Positions 23,021-32,814 of a stretch of DNA of 44,118 nt are shown here, one piece after another. Location: NCBI GenBank assembly GCA_028281865.1, contig JANQJB010000141.1:1-44118 (forward strand). The letters are read 5' to 3'. Every line of letters starts with the position of its first letter. Positions within the stretch are counted from its first letter, which is position 1. The DNA comes from Marinagarivorans sp. (lineage in GTDB: Bacteria; Pseudomonadota; Gammaproteobacteria; Pseudomonadales; Cellvibrionaceae). Made by a program: the position numbers and the translations under genes. Under the pieces are notes generated by a model. The model had not been told where the DNA came from. It did not search any database and saw only the letters and a program-made list of their open reading frames with translations.

Positions 23021-23839
23021 GTTAAACTCTCCAACACAGTACGACTAAACTTCAAAAACTCCGATTGGATAGCCTGAAAGAATAACCTCAGTTACTACCC
23101 TTGTTTTTCCCTAACATTCACCAGTGACTGCAACCTACTGATTTAGTGCTCTTCCGTAAACGCACATTTACTTAGTTCTTAAACCAAGAATAGCTAAATC
23201 TGATACATTTTCTTGGCATAAAAATTTAGACGACATTTTTAAAACTTTAATTTGTATTTCGAATATCTAGGCGCAGAACATTTCAAAATCATATTAAAAA
23301 GCATACGTTTTAATATAAAGATCGGTGAATCTAAAACGACACGCAATAAAGTTATAATTTCCAGTGACAAAAACTCAAAAATCGCAGGGTTTGGTTATAA
23401 AACAGCAATATTGGTCCAGTTTATGGCAGTTCATCCTCTTATATTGACCATATATCCATAATTAGTAGTCACTGCGTACTTTTAAACCTGACAAGACTAA
23501 ATAAAAATTCAAATATCACCATCGCTATCAGCCTAAGAGCTAATCTACCCGCAATGCGATTTAATTTCAGAAATAAGTAAAGTAAGGCGTTATGCTAAAA
23601 AGCAATATTTTTCTTATATTTTCAATAAAGTAAGTCAATAATTCTAAATGAGTCAACGACGTTTGATTATTCAGATACATCACAGGTAGCAGAATTTCTA
23701 TCCAACACGATATTTACAATAATTACGGGTCAAATAAAATAATGAAAATAAATAAAGAGAAATTATATAACGGAGATGCAAATTATTTGATTGTTTTAGA
23801 GGACGATAATAGTTTTTAAAAAGGCGCCAATAATACCGC
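23021..23839. other. 820 bp gap between mshG and mshA, probable mshA promoter region
   Basis: AT-rich DNA with no protein-like frame; the 69-codon frame at 23252-23461 has no ribosome site or domain. In Vibrio mshF and mshB lie here; neither is visible. CCAAGAA (23184-23190) and TTCTTGG (23210-23216) form an inverted repeat about 165 bp before mshA and could be an operator. I find no clean sigma-54 element. Confidence 0.5.
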
Positions 23840-25069
23840 TTAACCTTTGCCTGATTGAACTTCGTAAAGGCTCCACATTGGCAAGAAAATACCAAGCGCT
23901 AATATGGTTACAAAAACCGCCATAACAACAATTAAAATAGGTTCGATTTTCGCACTTAAAGATTTAATATCATAGTCAACTTCGCGCTCGTAAAATCCCG
24001 CCACTTCAGCTAATAATTCTTCTATTTGACCGCTCTCTTCACCTACGGCGACCATTTGTAGTACTAATGGCGAAAACATCCCTGAATTTTGATGTGTTCT
24101 TAATAAGCTCTCACCTCTTTCGACACCCGCGCGAATTTTATCTATTTTTAATTCAAGAAAATCGTTATCAATTGCGCGCGCGCACAAAGCGAGAGACTGG
24201 TTCAATGGAACTCCTGCTTTCATCATCAGTGCAAAACTTCGCGAGTAACGCGCCATTGACGCCCTCGATATGATATCGCCAACAACCGGTATTTTTAACT
24301 TGTATTCACCCCACTTTAACGCTCCTTGCGCGGAGCGCAAATAAGTAATAATTCCTACAGTAGAACCAAATAGCGCAATAATAATAGCCCACCAATAATT
24401 TATAAATAAATCCGAAGTACCGATAAGAATTTTTGTGACTAACGGAAGTTCCGAGCCAAACTGTTCGAATACTTCAGCAAATTTTGGGATAACAACTACG
24501 TTAACAATTGCAATTGCTAATGCAATAGCAATTAATACAAATGATGGATAACGCATAGCCGATTTTATACTTTTGCGCGTTTCTTCATCGCGCTCAATAT
24601 AAAAAGCAAGTTGTTGAAACACAATATCCAGACTACCGCTGGTCTCACCAACAGATATCATGCTAAGAAATAGGTTATCAAAGACACTCGGGTGATGCGC
24701 CAATGACTGAGACAGTGTCGTACCTGATTCCAAGCGCGAAGCAACATCGTTTAACACTTCACGAAAGTAGGCATGTCGAATACTGGCGGCAAGACCACGT
24801 ATACCGCGTACTAAAGGAATACCCGATTTTGTAATGGTATACATTTGTCGACAAAACATGATTTTATCGACGTCTTTAATTTTTTCGCGTTTTAGCTTTT
24901 TAAACAGCTCGTTTAAAACAGATTGAGCAGCATCCAGTTCGATAATTTTTGTCGGCGTGACACCTTGGCCCAACAATAAACTGGCGACTGCATCTTGAGA
25001 AGTTGCCTCCATCGTTCCTTCAACCAATTGTCCTTGGTCAGACCTTCCTTGAAAACGAAAATTAGCCAT
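23840..25069 (-). CDS. mshG: MSHA inner-membrane platform protein MshG (GspF/PilC family)
   Basis: 409 residues with the two repeated GspF domains (about 70-195 and 275-395: GIPLVRGIRGLAASIRHAYFREVLNDV and GVPLNQSLALCARAIDNDFLELKI) and three membrane segments (about 170-190, 220-245, 375-400). MVAVGEESGQIEELLAEVAGFYE is the family signature. It anchors the assembly ATPase MshE in the membrane. It overlaps mshE by 8 bp and is the last gene before the large gap. Confidence 0.93.
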   Translation of the reverse strand: MANFRFQGRSDQGQLVEGTMEATSQDAVASLLLGQGVTPTKIIELDAAQSVLNELFKKLKREKIKDVDKIMFCRQMYTITKSGIPLVRGIRGLAASIRHAYFREVLNDVASRLESGTTLSQSLAHHPSVFDNLFLSMISVGETSGSLDIVFQQLAFYIERDEETRKSIKSAMRYPSFVLIAIALAIAIVNVVVIPKFAEVFEQFGSELPLVTKILIGTSDLFINYWWAIIIALFGSTVGIITYLRSAQGALKWGEYKLKIPVVGDIISRASMARYSRSFALMMKAGVPLNQSLALCARAIDNDFLELKIDKIRAGVERGESLLRTHQNSGMFSPLVLQMVAVGEESGQIEELLAEVAGFYEREVDYDIKSLSAKIEPILIVVMAVFVTILALGIFLPMWSLYEVQSGKG

Positions 25070-26798
25070 TATTATCTAGCGGCGCAGCTTCTTTTAAACT
25101 TTCGTCGTCGACTTCCGCTGAAACGCGCAAGACCTCTTCCATAGTGGTAATGCCCTCCAGTGCATAATCCAGTGCACTGCCGCTTAACGGGCGAAAATTC
25201 TCGTGGCGATGTGCAGCATCGTTAAATTCTCTTACGTTGTTATCGCGCAGGGCATTTGCCATATCCGAATCCAATTCGAGCAATTCAAAAACACCAATAC
25301 GTCCAAGGTAGCCGGTGTTTAAACAATAAGGGCAGCCCTGGCCTTTTTTAAGTCCATCAAGTGAACGACCAGGCGCTAATTTTCTGAGCAAAGCTGATTC
25401 CTGATCGTTTGGGGTGTAGGGAGCAATGCATGTCTGACAGATTTTTCGCACTAAGCGCTGCGCTATTATCGCTTTTAAACTCGATGCGACTAAATAGGGG
25501 TCGACGCCCATATCGACTAAACGCAAGGCCGAGGTAACGGCGTCATTAGTGTGTAAGGTAGACAACACCATGTGGCCGGTCATCGACGCGCGCAATGCAA
25601 TTTCAGCTGATTCTGCATCGCGAATCTCACCGATTAATAACACGTCGGGGTCTTGTCGCAAAGTTGCACGCAGTACCTTGGCAAAATTCAAACCGATTTT
25701 CTCGTGCAATTGCACTTGGTTAATTCGCGGTATGCGATATTCGACCGGATCTTCGACCGTGATAATTTTTTTCTCAGGCGTGTTGAGTTCATCCAATGCA
25801 CCGTAAAGTGTCGTGGTTTTACCACTACCTGTTGGACCGGTCACTAAAATTAATCCGTGTGGACGACTAATTAAATGTTTGAAGCGCTCCGCATAACTCG
25901 GGGGCATTCCAACATTCGACAACTGGCGTATTCCCTCTGTTTGATCGAGCAAACGCATAACCACAGATTCGCCAAATTGCACCGGCATTGTCGAGACACG
26001 TACGTCAATATTGTGTCCACTGGCATTTAAATGGAAGCGCCCATCTTGCGGTAAGCGTTTTTCTGAAATGTCGAGGTTTGACATAAGCTTCAAACGCACA
26101 ACTAACGGCCCCGCGATGCGCCATTCGCTCATCACTTGTTCGATTAAAACACCATCGATCCTTTGGCGAATGCGCAAGACTTTTTCGTCGGGTTCAATAT
26201 GAATATCAGATGCGCGGTTTTTAACGCCTTCTTCAAATATCTTCTGTAACAGTTTAACAACGGGTGCATCGCTATCTTCGACGCCACTGAGTAACGAGCT
26301 TAAATCTAAAGTCTCTTCCTCTAGTTGCTCGTCTAATTGTTCTGCAAGCGAGGCGATCTCGCCTGTGCGGTTGTAAGCGGTATCTAGCACCTCCAATAAA
26401 TCTGTCTCGCGCACAACCGCAGGGTTGATATTTTGTTTTAATGTTTTACGAATTTCATCGAGACTAAAAATATCGGTTGGGTCAGACATGCCCAACAAAA
26501 TGCCTTCCATATCCTGATTTAAAACTACGACACGATAACGTCGCGCCATCGCTTCCGGTAGTAGTTGAACGAGTTCGGGATCGTAGCGAAACTGTTTTAA
26601 GTCAACGAAGGGAATTTCAAGTTGTTTAGATAACAGCGTTAGCAGCGCAGTTTCGTCAATATAACCCATTAAGATTAACTGACGTCCGAGTTTAAACCCT
26701 GTTTTCTTTTGCTCCGAAAGCGCATTCATTAGTTGCTCTTCAGTTATCAACTGTTGAGCAACTAACAGATCACCAATTCGAATACGCTTTTGTTCCAC
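25062..26798 (-). CDS. mshE: MSHA assembly ATPase MshE (GspE/PilB family)
   Basis: 578 residues. N-terminal MshEN domain (about 1-150; GDLLVAQQLITEEQLMNALSEQ), which in Vibrio MshE binds c-di-GMP through RLGxxL-type motifs; here KLGRQLILMGYID fits the first. The ATPase part has Walker A GPTGSGKTTTLYGAL, the Asp box, Walker B LLIGEIRD, the His box HMVLSTLHTNDA, and a zinc-binding pair CQTC...CPYC. It starts at GTG 26798 after AAGGA. It powers pilus extension from the cytoplasm and is probably regulated by c-di-GMP. Confidence 0.94.
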   Translation of the reverse strand: MEQKRIRIGDLLVAQQLITEEQLMNALSEQKKTGFKLGRQLILMGYIDETALLTLLSKQLEIPFVDLKQFRYDPELVQLLPEAMARRYRVVVLNQDMEGILLGMSDPTDIFSLDEIRKTLKQNINPAVVRETDLLEVLDTAYNRTGEIASLAEQLDEQLEEETLDLSSLLSGVEDSDAPVVKLLQKIFEEGVKNRASDIHIEPDEKVLRIRQRIDGVLIEQVMSEWRIAGPLVVRLKLMSNLDISEKRLPQDGRFHLNASGHNIDVRVSTMPVQFGESVVMRLLDQTEGIRQLSNVGMPPSYAERFKHLISRPHGLILVTGPTGSGKTTTLYGALDELNTPEKKIITVEDPVEYRIPRINQVQLHEKIGLNFAKVLRATLRQDPDVLLIGEIRDAESAEIALRASMTGHMVLSTLHTNDAVTSALRLVDMGVDPYLVASSLKAIIAQRLVRKICQTCIAPYTPNDQESALLRKLAPGRSLDGLKKGQGCPYCLNTGYLGRIGVFELLELDSDMANALRDNNVREFNDAAHRHENFRPLSGSALDYALEGITTMEEVLRVSAEVDDESLKEAAPLDNNG

Positions 26799-26831
26799 CT
26801 CAATATCCTTTTTATTTATTCATGTATGCGT

Positions 26832-28424
26832 CTAACTAGACAATGCAGAAATTCTTTGGGCCAAAAACTGCTGCACGGCTTGATCATTATGCCCAAGGCG
26901 AAAAGCGCGCTGATAAGCGCTTAGCGCATCATCACGTTCACCTTTGGCATCCAGTGATATAGCTAGCCCTAGCCAGGCGTCAACAAATTCTTGTTCCATA
27001 CTAATCAACGTGCGATACAATTTAATCGCCTTGTCATAGCGTTGTAGTTCCTGGTACAGCGTCGCTAGAAAACTGTAGTAAGTTAAAGCAAAATCACCAG
27101 ATTCGGTTCGCGACTCTAACAAACGCACAGCGTCGTAATAGCGCTCGTGTGCAACCAACCATTTTGCACGCAGATAATCGAATTGCCCTTGCGGAATTTT
27201 GTTTTCGATTTGTAACAATTGTTCTGCTTCAGATAAATTTCCAGTATTGATCGCCATATCAATTTTTCTAAACCGTTGTTTTTGCTGGTCGATCGATACC
27301 ATCATATCTGAACGTGTATAGTACACACCACTTTCTCGCGCATCCTTGTTAGCACGGTTATTGTGCTTGCCGGTATGAACCGCATTTCTCGATGACTCCG
27401 CTTCTTCAATACTGCGAGTTTTTGCCTGCGCACTTGCCTCGGTTGACGTAGTCGGTTTCGAGGTAATATTGGAAGACAAATTAATGCGCTCTGGATATTG
27501 GGTCTCTCGCAATTCGTTTGCCATATTGGAAATAATGTCTGTACTTCCACCAAGCTTAGATATCCGCTCTAAGAATATTTGTGCGCGTTTAAATTGGTTT
27601 CTCTCTAAGGCGCGGTCAAACAAGTACTGATAGCGACTTCTAATAGTTTGAAGCCCCTCAAAAGCCTTTTTGTTTGTCGCATCAAGCAATAATACATTTT
27701 TATAAAACTCATAAGCGTTATTGGATTCAGGGACCATTAATCTATTTTCCGATAATGCAATATCCGCCTTAATTAACAGTAGGTTGACAGCTTTTTCAAT
27801 TTGTCGTCGCTGTTCTGAGGGGTCAATTTGTTTAACTCGGTCGTGCTGATCAATTTCCTGTTTAAAATCTGATGAAAGCCTCTGCGACGAATAAGGCTGT
27901 GACAAATTTTGTTGTGAGGAGAGTTCTCGCTGTTCGGTATTCGGAAATGAACGGCTATAAACGCCGGCTTGAGTATTTGTCTCGCCCAAATCCAGGATCT
28001 CGGATGAAGCATTCTCTGTCGCTGTTGCTGCGCTATTTTTAATCCCGCTCTGCCTGCTCTCTGCAGATGAAAATTCCGCTTCCTTCGATACGAAGTTACT
28101 CGCTAGCATACGTTCGCGCACGTCCGTCTCTGACAGCAACTCTTTATCAAGGGGCTCGACTGAGCTCGAAATCGCGACAGGCTCGACTTCAGTGCTAGGA
28201 GTTGGCGAAACGGTTGGGTTCCTAAAAACGCTACCGAGTTCGATTAATTTAAATTGGTAGAGTAAAGCACCGCCAGCCAGTGCAAAAAAAACAAACACTA
28301 GCGGCTTTAAACCGATGCTCTTTTTCTTCTGCTCTATTGATCGGATATTGTTTTCATCATTACCAAATTGTCCATCCACTGTACGCTCATCCAAGTCTCG
28401 CAACATCGCGTTGACTAAACTCAT
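26832..28424 (-). CDS. mshN: MSHA biogenesis TPR protein MshN
   Basis: 530 residues. Cytoplasmic start MSLVNAMLRDLDERTVDG, typical of MshN, then one membrane segment (about 37-54, PLVFVFFALAGGALLYQF), a long polar low-complexity stretch, and TPR repeats at about 380-525 (YYDAVRLLESR, RYDKAIKLYRTLISMEQEFVDAWLGLAISLDAKGERDDALSAYQRAF). Probably a periplasmic scaffold linking inner membrane and secretin. GGGGG precedes the ATG; only 9 bp separate it from mshM. Confidence 0.88.
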   Translation of the reverse strand: MSLVNAMLRDLDERTVDGQFGNDENNIRSIEQKKKSIGLKPLVFVFFALAGGALLYQFKLIELGSVFRNPTVSPTPSTEVEPVAISSSVEPLDKELLSETDVRERMLASNFVSKEAEFSSAESRQSGIKNSAATATENASSEILDLGETNTQAGVYSRSFPNTEQRELSSQQNLSQPYSSQRLSSDFKQEIDQHDRVKQIDPSEQRRQIEKAVNLLLIKADIALSENRLMVPESNNAYEFYKNVLLLDATNKKAFEGLQTIRSRYQYLFDRALERNQFKRAQIFLERISKLGGSTDIISNMANELRETQYPERINLSSNITSKPTTSTEASAQAKTRSIEEAESSRNAVHTGKHNNRANKDARESGVYYTRSDMMVSIDQQKQRFRKIDMAINTGNLSEAEQLLQIENKIPQGQFDYLRAKWLVAHERYYDAVRLLESRTESGDFALTYYSFLATLYQELQRYDKAIKLYRTLISMEQEFVDAWLGLAISLDAKGERDDALSAYQRAFRLGHNDQAVQQFLAQRISALSS

Positions 28425-28433
28425 GATCGCCCC

Positions 28434-29360
28434 CTAGAATATTTTTGAAAGACCAGTTGTAACTTCAGAATAATTAGCGACTACTGATGCTGCAAATACT
28501 GCCAACCAAGTAAACTGCCAACGTAACGTGACAAATTTTCCAAACCAATGCGATTCGGATGTATCGGATATCGCTTTGGTTACATGGAATACCCCTATAC
28601 TGCGATCGCCCCTCCCGTAGGCGACCATCATAGATTTGTGGCAAAGGATGTTAATTAAACGCGGGATACCCGCCGAAGCCAAATAAATCAATAAAAGTGA
28701 GGTCCGTGAAAATAATGCCTCGTTTTTGGCTCCACACACTCTCAAACGATGGCGCACATAGCTTTTAAAATCGTGAAAATTAAGTGGTTTTAAATATTCT
28801 GAAAATACAATTCGCTGTTTCAGCTGGCGCAAGTCGGAGCGCTTAAGCATTTTATCAAGTTCGGGTTGACCAAAAATAACGACTTGCAAGAGTTTTCGTT
28901 TTTCTGTCTCTAGGTTCGTTAATAAGCGCAGCGCCTCTATTGTTTCCCTCGGCATAGTCTGAGTTTCGTCGACGATGAGGATAACTTGTTTTTTCTCACC
29001 CGCTAAAGTTAACAGGCGCTCGTATATCGACGAAGTTAACTCGTGAGCAGGCATATTTTCGTCGTAATTGGCACCTATTTCCTTCGCAATAAACGCTTTT
29101 ATCTCGTCGGGATTAATCCAAGGATTGGGGACATAAGCTGTGACGATGTCGCGCTTATTTAAAATCGACAGCAAAATCCGGCAGAGCATCGTTTTTCCCG
29201 TTCCCACTTCTCCTACGATTTTAATAAAGCCTTCGCTGTATTTTAACGCTAATAAAATCGTGTTAAGCGCTTCTTGATGGCTTTTGGATCGCAAAAATAG
29301 CTGCGTATCCGGTGTTAAGGAAAACGGTTTTTCACTGAGCGAGAAATGTTGAAGATACAT
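28434..29360 (-). CDS. mshM: MSHA biogenesis AAA ATPase MshM (ExeA-like)
   Basis: 308 residues. The start MYLQHFSLSEKPFSLTPDTQLFLRS is the ExeA/MshM signature. Walker A GEVGTGKTMLC, Walker B VILIVDETQTM, sensor motif LLTNLET, and an arginine-rich C-terminal lid (LASAGIPRLINILCHKSMM). A hydrophobic segment near the C-terminus (about 283-300) may anchor it to the membrane, as in ExeA. GGGAG lies seven bases before the ATG. Its likely role is helping the secretin MshL assemble in the outer membrane across peptidoglycan. Confidence 0.92.
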   Translation of the reverse strand: MYLQHFSLSEKPFSLTPDTQLFLRSKSHQEALNTILLALKYSEGFIKIVGEVGTGKTMLCRILLSILNKRDIVTAYVPNPWINPDEIKAFIAKEIGANYDENMPAHELTSSIYERLLTLAGEKKQVILIVDETQTMPRETIEALRLLTNLETEKRKLLQVVIFGQPELDKMLKRSDLRQLKQRIVFSEYLKPLNFHDFKSYVRHRLRVCGAKNEALFSRTSLLLIYLASAGIPRLINILCHKSMMVAYGRGDRSIGVFHVTKAISDTSESHWFGKFVTLRWQFTWLAVFAASVVANYSEVTTGLSKIF

Positions 29361-29378
29361 GTTTATGCTCCCGGTATT

Positions 29379-30998
29379 TTATTCACCTAGAGAATTAAAT
29401 CGTATTGCACTTTCGTCTAGAATATTACCCCATGAACTATCTGACGCTACGATAGGTCGCATCAATATCACCAATTCAGATTTCCTTTTCACATCTGACT
29501 TCGTTTTAAAGAATACGTTTAAACCTGGAATATCACCCAGTATAGGACGTTTTCCTCTACGATTTTCAGAAGACTCCTTCATTAAGCCTCCAAGCACTAC
29601 TACCTGCCCGCTTCTGGCCCGCACGATACTGTCGCTTTCACGAATATCGCGCAGTGCTAACGGTAGGGAAAACTCATTGCCGTCAACGGTAAAGGTTTTC
29701 TGTTGATCTTGTACATCACTTACAATCGGATGGATATGTAAAATCACATCGCCGTTCTCAGCGATTTGCGGTGTGACATCAAGCGAAATACCGCTAAAAA
29801 ATGAAGTGAAATTTATTTCCGGCGTCACATTTGTATTGGCCGCGCTGGTCACCTGTGTAGAGCGAACACCGGTTACAAAAAACTCATCTACGCCAACACG
29901 AATTAAAGCCTTCTGATTATTCACCGTACTAACCCGTGGGCTAGATAACACCTGAACATTTCCTTGAGATTCCAGTAAAGAGACAAATTTTGTAATATCG
30001 ACAATATTTATGGTCGAACTCACGCCCCGAGATGCGGAACTGGTACTGGGGCCGGTCGCAGGGCTGTCAGAACTCCAACTAAAGTCATAGCCCAAGCTGC
30101 CTTGAATTAAGTTCCAGTTAATTCCTGTCTCATAACCATCATTTAGGCGAATTTCCAATATCTTTGTTTCCAAAACAACTTGTCGTTTCACACTTAATTC
30201 AGAGCGTTCAAGAAAATCGCGCACATCGTTAAGCTCTTTTGGTAATGCCTTTACCACCACCAGTCCGGCCTGTGGATTGACCACTACCGCCTTACCATCT
30301 TCACTGCCTACAATAGCTTTCAGCGTGAGTTCAAGTGTCTTCCAGAAATCGGTTTGATGGCTTGTTTTAATTGCCGCACCAGACAATGCAGACTCTTCTC
30401 CATTTGGCCCAGAATTGCGACTAGAATTGCGATTGGAACCGTTCGATCCCGATTCGTTATCTGATGTCACTTCTCCAATAACAACAGTAGTTTGCGTACT
30501 ACCTTCGCGTTTTATATCAATATAATTAATCGGAAAAACTTCGGTGCGTAAAACCCGCGGCAAAATAGTGTATATATTATTTTGATGACGGTATTCATAA
30601 CCGTAAACATCGCGCGCAATTTTTAACACATCATCGACAGTTACCTGGCTTAATTCCAGCGTAATAGTTCCCTCAATTTCAGGATCAACAACGACGTTAA
30701 CGCCGGCATCGGCAACCAAACTCAAGAAAAATGTTTTGGCAGGCAAGTTGACCACAGATACGTCAAACCGTTGCGGCTGAGAAGAAGTATCAGTGTGCGA
30801 ACCACCCCTAAACATCGCGTCTCGCACAGCTGCAGGCACTTTAAAATCATCCAGTTGATTATCTGCCTCTTTTTGCATCTCTTCCTTAACAAACGATTTT
30901 GGCGGTGGTGTTTCGCAAGCAGAAAACAACAGCGCAAACGCGAACAGCGCTACGCGAGCAAAGACAGCACCGCGATATGTTCGAGGAGCGTCAGTCAT
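29379..30998 (-). CDS. mshL: MSHA outer-membrane secretin MshL
   Basis: 539 residues from ATG 30998 (MTDAPRTYRGAVFARVALF), preferred to the upstream GTG because a GGGGG ribosome site precedes it and a lipobox follows correctly (LLFSAC). An N0/STN-like domain (NLPAKTFFLSLVADAGVNVVVDPEI), an N1-like domain (VVNPQAGLVVVKALPKELNDVRDFL), a Ser/Asn-rich insert (about 180-205), and the secretin domain with VLSSPRVSTVNNQKALIRVG and the end signature SGQVVVLGGLMKESSENRRGKRPILGDIPGL. It forms the pilus exit pore. Its start overlaps the mshK stop by 8 bp (ATGACTGA). Confidence 0.94.
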   Translation of the reverse strand: MTDAPRTYRGAVFARVALFAFALLFSACETPPPKSFVKEEMQKEADNQLDDFKVPAAVRDAMFRGGSHTDTSSQPQRFDVSVVNLPAKTFFLSLVADAGVNVVVDPEIEGTITLELSQVTVDDVLKIARDVYGYEYRHQNNIYTILPRVLRTEVFPINYIDIKREGSTQTTVVIGEVTSDNESGSNGSNRNSSRNSGPNGEESALSGAAIKTSHQTDFWKTLELTLKAIVGSEDGKAVVVNPQAGLVVVKALPKELNDVRDFLERSELSVKRQVVLETKILEIRLNDGYETGINWNLIQGSLGYDFSWSSDSPATGPSTSSASRGVSSTINIVDITKFVSLLESQGNVQVLSSPRVSTVNNQKALIRVGVDEFFVTGVRSTQVTSAANTNVTPEINFTSFFSGISLDVTPQIAENGDVILHIHPIVSDVQDQQKTFTVDGNEFSLPLALRDIRESDSIVRARSGQVVVLGGLMKESSENRRGKRPILGDIPGLNVFFKTKSDVKRKSELVILMRPIVASDSSWGNILDESAIRFNSLGE

Positions 30999-31431
30999 CA
31001 CGCCCCCTTGGTCTGCCCGTTGTTCGTGTTGATTTTCCGATAATTTTCGGCCGTAAAACAAGGCTAAGCAATTCACCATCTAATTCGTATGACACACGAT
31101 GCGAGCCTATTTGTTTTACTTTCGCTTCTCCGACAATATCGTTTTCACCAACAAGCACACCATTAATAACAGCTTTGTTGCCCGTTGACCTGACAAAAAT
31201 TGCATTTAATACGTAATCTACTTGAACCCCTTCTACCGCGGTAAACTTTTCTACTAAAGGACGGGTGGGATCACGTAGCATTTTAATCTGGTTTTCAAAA
31301 ATACGATCATTCGCAAAAGTATTATGGGACGCCGAGCATAAAAAGATATAAAGCAAGCTGAACCAAAGATAAGAACATACACTTTTTATCTGCGAATTTT
31401 GATTTTGAATGCTCCAGCCTTTAACCATCAA
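30991..31431 (-). CDS. mshK: MSHA biogenesis protein MshK (PilP-like)
   Basis: 146 residues with an N-terminal hydrophobic export segment (VCSYLWFSLLYIFLCSASHNTFA) and the DPTRPL motif (LRDPTRPLVEKF) that marks MshK and PilP/GspC-like proteins, followed by a small beta domain (AIFVRSTGNKAVINGVLVGENDIVG). It probably links the inner-membrane MshIJ complex to the secretin. The start overlaps the end of mshJ; ATG 31428 (second Met) is an equal choice. Confidence 0.85.
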   Translation of the reverse strand: MMVKGWSIQNQNSQIKSVCSYLWFSLLYIFLCSASHNTFANDRIFENQIKMLRDPTRPLVEKFTAVEGVQVDYVLNAIFVRSTGNKAVINGVLVGENDIVGEAKVKQIGSHRVSYELDGELLSLVLRPKIIGKSTRTTGRPRGRDD

Positions 31432-32167
31432 GCACTCCTTGTTGAGTCGAAAGCGTATAAACTTCCAACTTAACCAGAGCCGTGGGGTGGTCCAACACTT
31501 CGTAGTCCATCGACTCCCAGTAAAACCGCCAAGGTTGTTGCTCCATTGAGTGTAAGAACTTTAGAACATCAAAAAACCGACCAATAAAAACGAGTTCTAC
31601 ACCATAGCGATACATAAATACGCCATCGCTATTTTTTGGTTTTATATTGTATTTTTGCTTTTTCGACGTTTGTGTTAAAGCGTCAAGCATTGCAGTATCA
31701 TCAAGCTCAGATTCACCGCTATCTTGCTGCTCATCATCCAAGCGAATTTTGTTTTCAGGCAAGGTTTTAAGAGAAACCAAGCCTAAGTCTCCGCGTGCCT
31801 TAATAACGTCGGCTAAGATACTGGGCAATTTTTCTGCGGACACAAATCCATCTGTCAATTGTGTTAATTTTTTATCTGTTGCCTCAAGCTCTTCATCTAA
31901 TCTTTCCAATTCACGTCGAAACTTAACGTTCGGATCTTTCTTCGCTAAACCACGATATAATTCAAGCTCCTGTTGATGCTTTTCGATTTTGCGCTTCGTC
32001 TCTTCAAATAACAATTCTGCTTCTTCCAAAGCAACAGCGGCCGAGGAGACCCAAAAAGTCGTCAACAAGAAGTACAGAGCAGCGAAAACAGAAAAAGCCA
32101 GTATGATTCGCTCGCGCAGTGCGAGTTCACGAAATTTCGCGTCTAAATTGCCCCAGACGTTTTTCAT
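31421..32167 (-). CDS. mshJ: MSHA biogenesis protein MshJ (PilO-like)
   Basis: 248 residues: a short cytoplasmic start (MKNVWGNLDAKFRELALRERIIL), one membrane helix (about 23-45), a long coiled coil (about 47-115, rich in Glu and Lys) and a ferredoxin-like C-terminal domain. This is the PilO/GspM architecture. It lies between the PilN-like gene (4 bp overlap) and mshK (11 bp overlap). Confidence 0.87.
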   Translation of the reverse strand: MKNVWGNLDAKFRELALRERIILAFSVFAALYFLLTTFWVSSAAVALEEAELLFEETKRKIEKHQQELELYRGLAKKDPNVKFRRELERLDEELEATDKKLTQLTDGFVSAEKLPSILADVIKARGDLGLVSLKTLPENKIRLDDEQQDSGESELDDTAMLDALTQTSKKQKYNIKPKNSDGVFMYRYGVELVFIGRFFDVLKFLHSMEQQPWRFYWESMDYEVLDHPTALVKLEVYTLSTQQGVLDG

Positions 32168-32814
32168 TTCGCCACCTCCGTAATACCTAGACCCGGTGCG
32201 GCTAACTGTGATGGATCCAGTTGCGAAGGTGCCTCTTCGCTAAATCCACTTAAGAATGTAATTTTTCCTTCATCATTTTTGCCAATATAAATTGAGCCGA
32301 ACTTGCTTTCGCTAAAATAGGTATCGTCAATTAATCTATCGATATATTCCGGCACCGCCTCAGAATTTTTGCTTTCACCTTTGAACTCCAGCAACTTACC
32401 TCCATTAGATAAGCGTATTTGAGACAGCGATATTTTTGGCGACGATTCGCGTGCCAGGCCTAGCATGAAGGCAGAAAAACCTTTGTCGTTGCCAAGTTCC
32501 TGATCGGAAAATGCCGTGATAATTCGCTCTTTAACCCGTATTTCTTTGCGTTTTTTTTCTATCTGCCTCTCAAGCTTGTCCTTCTCCTCCGACGAGGAAC
32601 TTTTCTTCAATAAGCTGAGCTCTCTCTGCATTTTTTCAAGAATTTTTTCTTTACTACTGGCGTCAGAAGAGAGCTTTTTAGCCTGCGAATTTTTGTAGGC
32701 ACCATTGCCACCAAAAAATAGAAACAACAAAGCGACCGCGAGCAGTAAGCTCGTCAGCGTCAGCCAAGTTTTTTCCGGCTGGAACTCTTTTAAATAGAGA
32801 TTAACCTGCTGCAC
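32164..32814 (-). CDS. PilN-like MSHA biogenesis protein (MshI2 type)
   Basis: A bitopic protein of about 216 residues. Translation probably starts at GTG 32814, preceded by GAGG at a spacing of six, giving MQQVNLYLKEFQPEKTW, the usual QQxNLY start of PilN/MshI2 proteins; ATG candidates further upstream would only add residues encoded inside mshI. One membrane helix (about 20-40), a strong coiled coil (about 45-105), then a PilN-like alpha/beta domain. It forms a heterodimer with the PilO-like MshJ in related systems. It overlaps mshI by 14 bp. Confidence 0.82.
   Translation of the reverse strand: MQQVNLYLKEFQPEKTWLTLTSLLLAVALLFLFFGGNGAYKNSQAKKLSSDASSKEKILEKMQRELSLLKKSSSSEEKDKLERQIEKKRKEIRVKERIITAFSDQELGNDKGFSAFMLGLARESSPKISLSQIRLSNGGKLLEFKGESKNSEAVPEYIDRLIDDTYFSESKFGSIYIGKNDEGKITFLSGFSEEAPSQLDPSQLAAPGLGITEVAK

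Noticed and set aside
23021-23120. Sigma-54 promoter before mshA
   Set aside because: The closest GG...GC pair has a spacing of 12 and not 10, and the flanking consensus is absent.
23252-23461. 69-codon frame in the gap before mshA, considered as mshF or mshB
   Set aside because: Plus strand, opposite to the cluster, with no prepilin leader or membrane segment resembling these proteins.
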